From JACQWX01 sp041662295 (GTDB taxonomy: Bacteria > Elusimicrobiota > Elusimicrobia > UBA1565 > UBA9628), in contig JBAZSR010000117.1 in the NCBI GenBank assembly GCA_041662295.1, forward strand, positions 1-11,928: a stretch of DNA of 11,928 nucleotides, given 5' to 3'. The position numbers and the translations under genes were made by a program. The notes below the pieces were generated by a model. The model saw only the letters and a list, made by a program, of their open reading frames with translations. It was not told where the DNA came from and searched no databases. How positions within the stretch are numbered: position 1 is the first letter of the stretch; every line of letters starts with the position of its first letter. Of the stretch, positions 6,233 to 11,928 are shown in pieces.

Positions 6233-7386
6233 GGCTCGAGGTCCCTCTTGAACCGGTTCGCCGCGGCCGCGATGAGGAGCGCTGAGAGCAGGCCGAGGGC
6301 CAGGAGGGGCACGGCGAGCTCGACGGGGCCCGCGCCTTTCAGGAAGATCCCGCGGCACGCGGTCATGAACCACCGGGGAGGCAGGAGCATCGTGAAGCAG
6401 CGGAAGAACACGGGCATGCTCTCCACCGGGAAGATGAACCCGGAAAGGAGCAGGGAGGGCAGGAGCCCTGTCATCATGGAGAGCTGCATGGCGAGCTGCT
6501 GCTGGCGGGTCGCCACGGAGATGAGGAGGCCCTGGGAAAGGCTGGCCAGGAGGAACATGAGGGAGACGCCTGCGAAGAGGAGATGACTGCCGCGGAAGGG
6601 CACGCTGAACCCCAGCCGCGCCGTGAGGTAGAGGAGGGCCATGGCAGCGGCGCTGAGGGCCAGGTAGGGCGCGAGCTTGCCCGCGATGATCTCCAGGGGG
6701 GTGACCGGGGTGGAGAGCAGGAGCTCCATGGACCCGTTCTCCCACTCGCGCGCCACGGTCAGGGCTGTCAGCAGGATGGCCAGCAAGCCCAGGACCATGA
6801 CGGAGAGGCCCGGGATCGTGAACCACCGGCTGTTGAGCTCGTGGTTATAAAGGAAGCGGGTCTTGAGCCGAAGCCCTCCTTCCAGGCTCGAGGCAGGAGA
6901 CAGGGCCTCCGGCATGGCGCCGGAGAGGGGAAGGACGCGCTGGTTGGCCGAGGCCAGCACACCGGGCAGGTAGCTGAGGATGGCCGCGGCCCTGGCATTG
7001 TCCGCTCCGTCGAGCACGAATTGGGCGGCCGCCCCCTGTCCGGAGCGCAGGCCGCTGGCAAACCCAGGGGGGATGATGAGCGCGGCGCCGGCTTCCTCGG
7101 CGTCGAGCCTGGACAGGATCCCGTCGCCGGGCCGCGGGCCCTCGAGACGGAAGTAGCCCGAGGCCGCGAAGACCTCCGCGAACTCCCGCGAGGGCCGCGA
7201 CCGGTCCGCGTCGTGGATCACGGTGACGATGTCCTTGACGTTGAAGTCGATAGCCGCGCCGAAGAAGACCACGAGCAGGACCGGCAGTCCTATGGCCAGA
7301 CCCAGGGTGAATGGGTCCCGCAGGATGTGCCTGACCTCCTTGGAGGCCATGGCAGAGGCCCGCACCAGAGAGAAGAGCCCGCTCAT
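6229..7386 (-). CDS. ABC-2 type transporter permease, YbhS-like
   Basis: This 385-residue membrane protein has the same topology as its neighbour. KEVRHILRDP (16-25) precedes the first helix (about 26-45). The extracytoplasmic loop runs to about 188. A five-helix block follows from FTIPGLSVMVLGLLAILLTA, with the coupling segment VAREWENGSMELLLSTPVT (211-229), LLISVATRQQQ (287-297) and SGFIFPVESMP (315-325). The VAREWENG/MELLLST block closely resembles E. coli YbhS. The ATG overlaps the ATPase stop (ATGA, 7383-7386), with GGAGGGG upstream. Order and sequence place it as the first permease of a YbhS/YbhR pair. The exported substrate is unknown; E. coli YbhGFSR has been linked to cation and drug efflux, which need not apply here. 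Confidence 0.93.
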   Translation of the reverse strand: MSGLFSLVRASAMASKEVRHILRDPFTLGLAIGLPVLLVVFFGAAIDFNVKDIVTVIHDADRSRPSREFAEVFAASGYFRLEGPRPGDGILSRLDAEEAGAALIIPPGFASGLRSGQGAAAQFVLDGADNARAAAILSYLPGVLASANQRVLPLSGAMPEALSPASSLEGGLRLKTRFLYNHELNSRWFTIPGLSVMVLGLLAILLTALTVAREWENGSMELLLSTPVTPLEIIAGKLAPYLALSAAAMALLYLTARLGFSVPFRGSHLLFAGVSLMFLLASLSQGLLISVATRQQQLAMQLSMMTGLLPSLLLSGFIFPVESMPVFFRCFTMLLPPRWFMTACRGIFLKGAGPVELAVPLLALGLLSALLIAAAANRFKRDLEP

Positions 7387-8318
7387 CGGACGGTCCCCTC
7401 CACAAGCCGGAGGAACACGTCCTCGAGCGAGGGCTTGATCCTACGGGCCGAGACGCTGTCGGGGAGGCGGGCCTCGAGCGCCTTCCAGGACGCCTCATCT
7501 TGCGCGTTGAGGTGGAAGCGCCGGCCGTGGGGCTGGAGCGAGACCACGCCTTGGGCGCCGGACAGGGTCTGGAGGGATTCCGCACTCCCAGGTCCCGGGT
7601 CGAGCTCGAGCATGGGGCCAGGGAAGACCGAGGACTTGAGCGCTCCCGGGCTGTCGAGCGCGATGAGGCGGCCGGCAGAGAGCAGCGCGATGCGGCCGCA
7701 GTGCTCGGCCTCGTCCATGTAGTGCGTGGTGACGAGCACGGTCTTGCCCTTGTCCGTGAGCCTGGCGATGAGCTTCCAGAACCGCTCGCGGCCGGCAGGG
7801 GACACGCCCGCAGTGGGCTCATCGAGGAAGACGATCTCCGGGTCGTGGAGGAGCGACGCGGCCAGGGACAGCTCCTGCTTCAAGCCCGCTGCCAGGTCGC
7901 GGACGAGCGTGCGCTGGTCCGCGTCGAATCCGATGAAGTCCAGGAGCTCTTCGCTGCGGCTTTTGAGGACCGCGGGTTCAAGGCGGCGCAGGCCCGCCGT
8001 GAACGCGAGGTTCTCTGCCGCGGAGAGGTCGTTGTAGAGGGTGAAGCGCTGGGACATGTACCCGACCCTGCTCTTGATGGTTGTGCCGCCGTCCTCGAAC
8101 CCGAACCCGGCCACGCGGGCCGAGCCTTCCGTGGGCTCGAGCAGGCCGCAGAGGACCCTGATGGTCGTGGTCTTGCCCGCGCCGTTGGCGCCAAGGAAGC
8201 CGAAGACTTCGCCCGCCTCCACGCGGAAGGAGACGCGGTCCACTGCCGTGAAGTCCCCGAAGCGGACCGTGAGGCCCTGGACCTCGATGGCTGGCCCGGC
8301 TGATGTCCGGCCTGTCAC
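7383..8318 (-). CDS. ABC transporter ATP-binding protein, equivalent to the C-terminal half of YbhF
   Basis: This 311-residue ABC ATPase has Walker A GANGAGKT (43-50), Q-loop Q90 in GYMSQRF, Walker B IVFLDEPTAGV (D166, E167) and H-loop H199 in VTTHYMDEAEHC. The signature motif is degenerate: DLAAGLKQELSL (LAAGL, 142-146) replaces LSGGQ. This is the same kind of change seen in the second half of E. coli YbhF (LPLGFKQ). Residues about 225-311 form the C-terminal extension typical of drug/export ATPases, ending SLEDVFLRLVEG. The start is GTG at 8318: it gives a GTGA overlap with the upstream ATPase stop, an AGGGGG site lies a few bases before it, and no ATG exists before the first conserved strand. 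It probably forms an asymmetric ATPase pair with the upstream gene product. Confidence 0.93.
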   Translation of the reverse strand: MTGRTSAGPAIEVQGLTVRFGDFTAVDRVSFRVEAGEVFGFLGANGAGKTTTIRVLCGLLEPTEGSARVAGFGFEDGGTTIKSRVGYMSQRFTLYNDLSAAENLAFTAGLRRLEPAVLKSRSEELLDFIGFDADQRTLVRDLAAGLKQELSLAASLLHDPEIVFLDEPTAGVSPAGRERFWKLIARLTDKGKTVLVTTHYMDEAEHCGRIALLSAGRLIALDSPGALKSSVFPGPMLELDPGPGSAESLQTLSGAQGVVSLQPHGRRFHLNAQDEASWKALEARLPDSVSARRIKPSLEDVFLRLVEGTVR

Positions 8319-9049
8319 GAGGCCCCCTGGCCGGCGCGGCGTATGAAGAGCTCGTCGAAGCCGGCCGCGCCATGCTCCGCCAGGAGTGTGCGCGGCTCGC
8401 CCGAGGCCAGGACGCGTCCGCCATCCAGGAGGTGGACCGTGGAGCAGCGCTCCGCCTCGTCCATGTAGGAGGTGGACAGGATGATGAGGATGCCCTGTCC
8501 TGCGAGCCGGTAGAGGAGGTCCCAGAACTCCCTGCGGCTGACAGGGTCCACGCCATTGGTCGGCTCATCGAGGAGGATAGCGGATGGGGAGCGCAGGAGA
8601 CTGCACATGAGCCCCAGCTTCTTGTACATGCCGCCGGAGAGCTTCCCTGCCCTTCGGTCGCGGAAAGGCCCCAGCCGCGTCAGGGCCAGGAGCTCCTCGG
8701 CTCGGGGCCCATAGACGTCGTCGGGCAGGCGGTAGAGGTCCCGGAAGAAATCCAGGTGCTCCTGGACGGAAAGGTCCGGGTAGAGGCTGGCCGCTTGCGG
8801 CATGTAGGCCAGGCCAGGCCGGACTTTCGGGAAAGGCACGGGGACTCCGCTGTCCATGAACCGCACGGAGCCCGAGTCAGGGGAAAGCAGGCCTGCCAAT
8901 ACCCGCATCAGGGTTGTCTTGCCGCTGCCGTCCGGACCGATGAGGCCGTTGATGCTCTTGGCCGTGAACTCGAGCGACACTCCATCGAGGGCTTGAGAGC
9001 GGCCCAAGCGCTTGGAGACTCCCTCGACCAAGATCCCGATGGAGGACAT
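8315..9049 (-). CDS. ABC transporter ATP-binding protein, equivalent to the N-terminal half of YbhF
   Basis: This 244-residue ABC ATPase has Walker A GPDGSGKT (38-45), Q-loop Q85 in AYMPQAASLY, signature LSGGM (137-141) and Walker B AILLDEPTNGVD (D161, E162). The H-loop His is replaced by Ser: LSTSYMDEAERC (S194). E. coli YbhF has STSYLDEAE at the same place in its first half, so this is a family feature rather than damage. It lacks the long C-terminal extension of its partner. The ATG lies 2 bases after the adaptor stop with only a weak ribosome site, which suggests translational coupling. In E. coli both halves are one protein; here they are two overlapping genes. Confidence 0.93.
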   Translation of the reverse strand: MSSIGILVEGVSKRLGRSQALDGVSLEFTAKSINGLIGPDGSGKTTLMRVLAGLLSPDSGSVRFMDSGVPVPFPKVRPGLAYMPQAASLYPDLSVQEHLDFFRDLYRLPDDVYGPRAEELLALTRLGPFRDRRAGKLSGGMYKKLGLMCSLLRSPSAILLDEPTNGVDPVSRREFWDLLYRLAGQGILIILSTSYMDEAERCSTVHLLDGGRVLASGEPRTLLAEHGAAGFDELFIRRAGQGAS

Positions 9050-9051
9050 GG

Positions 9052-9783
9052 TCAGGGCTTGGGCGCGGGCAGGTCCACCTCGATGGTCATGCCGGGCTTG
9101 AGGACCCGGTCGGGGTTGGGGAAGGAGACCTTGACCCCGTAGACCAGGCGCGTGCGCTCCTCGCGGGTCTGCACGTTCTTGGGCGTGAACTCAGCCTCGT
9201 CCCTGATGTGGCTGATCCGGCCCGTGAAGGTCCGGCCCTTCATCTCGGGCAGCAGGCCCTGGACCTCCAGGCCCAGGGAGAGCCGTGCCAGGACGGGCTG
9301 GGGCACGTAGACCATGGCCCAGACCTCGCCCAGGTCCGCCAGGGTCAGGAGCTTCGTGCCCGGAGCGACGGCCTCCTCGGCCTCATGGTAGACGGAGAGG
9401 ACCACGGCGTCCAGCGGCGCCTTGATCTCGCACCAGTCCAGGCGCAGGGCCGCGTCGTCGCGCTTGTAGCGCAGGCGGTCGAAGGCCTCCTCGGTCATGG
9501 CCCCGTCGCGCAGGCGCTGGGCACGCTTGAAATCGCGGTCTGCGATGCCCGCGGCCAGGCGCACGTCGTCGCAGGAGAGCCGCACCAGGGTCTCCCCTTT
9601 CCGGACCGGTCTGCCCTCGCGGGCGGGGAAGGACGCGATGGTGGAGGACAGGCGCGATGAGAGGTCCACCTCAGTGGCCTCCACGGTGCCGGCGTAGAGG
9701 AACTCCTTGTCCCGCATCAAGGCCCATGCAAGGGCGCCCCCTGCGAGGAGGGCCAGGACTGCGATGATCTTCTTGGTCTTCAT
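9052..9783 (-). CDS. HlyD/YbhG-family periplasmic adaptor (membrane fusion protein), short form
   Basis: This 243-residue protein would bridge the inner-membrane ABC exporter and the outer-membrane factor. An N-terminal anchor helix spans about 5-22. The first half-lipoyl region (about 30-70) contains AGTVEATEVDLSSRLSS. A short helical hairpin runs from about 71 to 116. The second half-lipoyl (about 118-150) contains WCEIKAPLDAVVLSV. A beta-barrel region (about 152-240) includes EAEFTPKNVQTREERTRLVYGV, a block typical of YbhG/YhiI adaptors, and LKPGMTIEVDLP. It is clearly shorter than E. coli YbhG (about 330 residues), and almost all the loss is in the hairpin. AAGGAG lies upstream of the ATG, inside the end of the outer-membrane-factor gene, 4 bases after its stop. 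Confidence 0.92.
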   Translation of the reverse strand: MKTKKIIAVLALLAGGALAWALMRDKEFLYAGTVEATEVDLSSRLSSTIASFPAREGRPVRKGETLVRLSCDDVRLAAGIADRDFKRAQRLRDGAMTEEAFDRLRYKRDDAALRLDWCEIKAPLDAVVLSVYHEAEEAVAPGTKLLTLADLGEVWAMVYVPQPVLARLSLGLEVQGLLPEMKGRTFTGRISHIRDEAEFTPKNVQTREERTRLVYGVKVSFPNPDRVLKPGMTIEVDLPAPKP

Positions 9784-9787
9784 GGGA

Positions 9788-11179
9788 TCACTCCTTGCTT
9801 GAGAGGCTGGCCATGGCAGCGAGCTGGACCAGGGCCCCGGCGTCGGTCCGGGCGGTCTGCACCAGGGCCTCGAGCTCGCGCAGGTTGGAGCTCTGGACCT
9901 CGATGAAGGTCACCCTGCCGGCCTTGTAGGACTCGTAGGTCAGGCCCGCCGCCTCTTTGGCCTCGGCCGAGGCTTTGACGCAAAGCTCCTTTTGCGCCCG
10001 GAGGCCCAGGAGCTGGTCTTTGGCCTTCTGCCAGTCGCGGCTGAGGTCGCGCCGGGCCCCCTCGGCGCGCTCCTCGGCGGCCCGTGCCTGGAGGTCGAGG
10101 CTTTGGGCCTCTTTGCGGGTTCTGTTGAACTCGAAGAGCGGCATGCTGGCGCTGACCCCCACCGTATTCTGGTGGAAGTCCTCGAGGACCGGGCCGTTGG
10201 GGTACTCGAGGCTCGTGCGGGCCATGAGCCCGAGTCTTGGCCAGAGCCCGGCGCGGGCGCCGCTGGCGGCGAGCTTTGAGGAGCGGGCCGCGTCCCGCAA
10301 AGCCGCAACCCCTGGGTGGGTCTCGTCGAGGGACCAGTTCTCGACGGGCCCCAGCTCCTTGAGGGAGGCCTCCAGCTCATCGAGGAAGACCGCCGCGGAG
10401 GCGGGCTCGATGTCCGCGGGTAGGCCGCTTTCCCGTGCTGCTGGAAGCGGCACGCCCGCGCCAGCGACACCGGGCGCGGGCAGCATGCGGCCGTCAAGGG
10501 GCAAAGAGAGGTCAATCCCAGGGTCTCTGCCGGTGAGGCTGAAGAGGTCGCGCAGGCAGGCCGCCAGGTCCGAGCGGGCCTGGCGGAACTGCCTCAGGCG
10601 CTGGAGCACTTCCTGGTGGGCCTGGAGCGAGTCGAGCCTGCTCGAGGCCCCGGCTTCGCGGCGCTTCTCCACGTCCCCGTACTGGGACTGGGCGAGCTTG
10701 AGCGAGTCCCCGAGGAGGCGCACGGATTCGACCGCGAGCTGGGCTTGGAAGTAGGCGAGCCTGGTGCGCAGGCGGACCTGGCGCCTGGCGGCCCGGAGGT
10801 CCTGAGACCGGGCGTCAGCCCCAGCGATTGCGGAGAGCCACGCCCCCCGGCGGGCGCCCTGGTCCCAGAGGGTCCAGTCCAGGGTGGGTCCCACCGAGGC
10901 GTTGTGATGGTCGCCCAGAGACTGCGAGCGTCCGGGGAGCACGGAGAGCTCGGGCACCGCGCTGACGAACCGGTAGGAGGCTTCCGCGCTGAGCCTGGGC
11001 CAGAGCACGCCCCAGCGGCTTTTCCCGCGGCTGACTGCCGCGGCCCAGTCCGCCTCAGCCGCGCGCAAGGCCGGCGAGTCAGCCAGTGCCGAGGACACGG
11101 CCTCGGCTAAGGTCAGCTTGAGCTGCGGGGCAGCGTGGCCCGGGCCGGCGAGCAGCAGGGCGAGCAACAATCCAATCAT
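9788..11179 (-). CDS. TolC-family outer-membrane efflux protein
   Basis: This is a 463-residue outer-membrane factor. The signal peptide is MIGLLLALLLAGPGHAAPQ, with likely cleavage near residues 16-17; there is no lipobox Cys, so it is probably not lipidated. The mature part starts LTLAEAVSSALADSPALRAAEADW, the usual first helix of the family. Two repeats of long helices separated by beta segments follow: SAEASYRF and VGPTLDWTLWDQG in the first half, LGLMARTSLEY and VGVSASMPLFEFNRTRK in the second. The C-terminal YKAGRVTFIEVQSSNLRELEA is the typical closing helix. Length is normal. A Pro/Ala-rich insert (about 225-265) links the halves. AAGGAG lies six bases before the ATG. The adaptor follows at 4 bases, so this should be the dedicated exit duct of the exporter. 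Confidence 0.92.
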   Translation of the reverse strand: MIGLLLALLLAGPGHAAPQLKLTLAEAVSSALADSPALRAAEADWAAAVSRGKSRWGVLWPRLSAEASYRFVSAVPELSVLPGRSQSLGDHHNASVGPTLDWTLWDQGARRGAWLSAIAGADARSQDLRAARRQVRLRTRLAYFQAQLAVESVRLLGDSLKLAQSQYGDVEKRREAGASSRLDSLQAHQEVLQRLRQFRQARSDLAACLRDLFSLTGRDPGIDLSLPLDGRMLPAPGVAGAGVPLPAARESGLPADIEPASAAVFLDELEASLKELGPVENWSLDETHPGVAALRDAARSSKLAASGARAGLWPRLGLMARTSLEYPNGPVLEDFHQNTVGVSASMPLFEFNRTRKEAQSLDLQARAAEERAEGARRDLSRDWQKAKDQLLGLRAQKELCVKASAEAKEAAGLTYESYKAGRVTFIEVQSSNLRELEALVQTARTDAGALVQLAAMASLSSKE

Positions 11180-11192
11180 GAGGTCTCCTTTG

Positions 11193-11207
11193 CGGTGTCA
11201 GGCACCG
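11193..11207 (-). repeat. Small inverted repeat in intergenic gap
   Basis: CGGTG and CACCG are separated by five bases, giving a perfect 5-bp stem directly after the stop of the TPR-like gene and just before the ribosome site of the outer-membrane-factor gene. No T-run follows, so it is not a standard rho-independent terminator. It could mark RNA processing or be chance in GC-rich DNA. Confidence 0.3.
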
Positions 11208-11928
11208 TCAACGCGTCAAAGCGCGGAAGCGTTTGTCCTTGCGCAGTCCCTCGAAGTCCGGATCATCCTTGGCGCGCCCGCGGTTGCGCTGCTCGAGCCG
11301 CAGGGAGAGCTTGAGCTCGTCGAGGGCGTCCTCGTGCCAGCCGGAGAGGGCGAGGTAGGCGGCGTGCTTGTAGCGGGCCTCGGGGTCGCGCTGGGCGCCC
11401 CGCGCCGCCATGGCGGATTCAGCCAATGCGCCCGCGAGGTCGCCCTGCTCGAAGAGCTTGTTCGCCAGGTCCAGGTGCGCCAGGGCCCGTTCGACCTTGG
11501 CGCGCGGGTTGCGCAGCCGCGTTAGGACGAATTGGAAGAAGTCCCGCTCCTTCGAGCCGTCCCAGTGGTAGAGCAGGAGGGCGCACGTTCCCATGGGGGA
11601 GTAGTGGATGCGGTGGAGGCGGAAGTCCTTGGCGGGCCAGCCCGAGGGGGAGAAGGCGCCCAGCGACCGCGTGGTCAAAAGGACGGAGTCGATCTCCGGC
11701 CAGGCCGTGGCGCTGGAGGGCACGGTCTCGGAGGAGCCTTGGAGGAGATAGCCGGATTTCCTCAGCCGGGCGATCGTCGCGGCGGCCTTCTCCGGGTCCC
11801 AGACGGACTTGCCCTCGATGTTGAGGAGCCAGTCCACGGAAGCGGTCTTGGCCGGCTCCTGGAGGGAGATCGTGCCGATTTGCATGGTGATGGGCTCGTT
11901 GAACATGGCGCTGCCCATCGCGGGGTAG
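11208..11928 (-). CDS. Uncharacterised protein with TPR-like C-terminus; 5' partial
   Basis: I do not recognise the family of the N-terminal part. The frame is open to the window edge: codons before the ATG at 11918 (reading Y-P-A) are also coding-compatible and no ribosome site is visible, so the gene probably starts beyond the window. Counting from that Met, residues 1-135 form a mixed region with QIGTISLQEPA, SVDWLLNIEGKSVWDPEKAAATIARLRKSGY and an aromatic strand-like LHRIHYSPMGTCALLLYHWDG. Residues about 140-210 are amphipathic helices with TPR spacing (HLDLANKLFEQGDLAGALAE, KHAAYLALSGWHEDALDELK). The ending DDPDFEGLRKDKRFRAL is a common finish of TPR proteins. It ends 28 bases before the outer-membrane-factor gene and is probably in the same operon. 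A link to export or envelope assembly is guesswork. Confidence 0.72.
   Translation of the reverse strand, partial: YPAMGSAMFNEPITMQIGTISLQEPAKTASVDWLLNIEGKSVWDPEKAAATIARLRKSGYLLQGSSETVPSSATAWPEIDSVLLTTRSLGAFSPSGWPAKDFRLHRIHYSPMGTCALLLYHWDGSKERDFFQFVLTRLRNPRAKVERALAHLDLANKLFEQGDLAGALAESAMAARGAQRDPEARYKHAAYLALSGWHEDALDELKLSLRLEQRNRGRAKDDPDFEGLRKDKRFRALTR

Noticed and set aside
6233..6826. Longer N-terminus for the YbhR-like permease (start at 6826)
   Set aside because: The extension lies out of frame over the YbhS-like gene and reads as Pro/Arg/His-rich sequence. The ATGA overlap start at 6232 begins the conserved protein.
5057..9142. Several 250-380 codon open frames on the plus strand opposite the exporter genes
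   Set aside because: They show the same composition artefact: low-complexity translations, no motifs, no ribosome sites in context, and each is antisense to a gene with firm family motifs.

Overview
The window is GC-rich (roughly two-thirds G+C, strong G/C preference at third codon positions) and gene-dense. It comes from a Gram-negative bacterium: there is a TolC-type outer-membrane factor, a periplasmic adaptor and a membrane-anchored c-type haem protein. A rubredoxin and a cupin of a type I associate with anaerobes suggest an anaerobic or microaerobic lifestyle. The mix of stand-alone receivers, a receiver-fused PilB/GspE ATPase and a haem sensor would fit Elusimicrobiota, Myxococcota or Desulfobacterota-like lineages. 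That placement is an impression; no marker gene here settles it.

Left part (1-4639, plus strand): a signalling cluster. It starts with the 3' end of a multi-receiver protein, probably a hybrid histidine kinase whose front lies outside the window. Then come a DivK-like stand-alone receiver, a type II secretion/type IV pilus ATPase with a receiver domain fused to its C-terminus, another stand-alone receiver, and a membrane protein with a periplasmic haem domain (DUF3365/Tll0287-like, CxxCH) and a cytoplasmic four-cysteine tail. Starts and stops overlap or nearly abut except for one 70-base gap at 3189-3258. Five receiver domains occur in about 3.6 kb. There is no HPt domain, DNA-binding output or other pilus/secretion gene in view, so the ATPase is the only recognisable effector.

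Right part (4608-11928, minus strand): a probable single operon read right to left. It begins with an incomplete gene of unknown function with TPR-like C-terminal helices. A complete tripartite exporter of the YbhGFSR type follows: outer-membrane factor, short HlyD/YbhG-like adaptor, two ATPases that together equal E. coli YbhF split into two genes, and two ABC-2 permeases matching YbhS and YbhR. A 52-residue rubredoxin and a small cupin protein close the run. The ATPase and permease genes are joined by 4-base GTGA or ATGA overlaps, and the other junctions are 2 to 28 bases. The transported substrate cannot be read from the sequence.

The two clusters converge and overlap by 32 bases at 4608-4639. 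No tRNA, rRNA, CRISPR array, insertion sequence, long repeat or convincing terminator was seen, and no gene-free stretch exceeds 70 bases. Very long antisense open frames, including one of about 900 codons opposite the ATPase, are judged to be artefacts of base composition.
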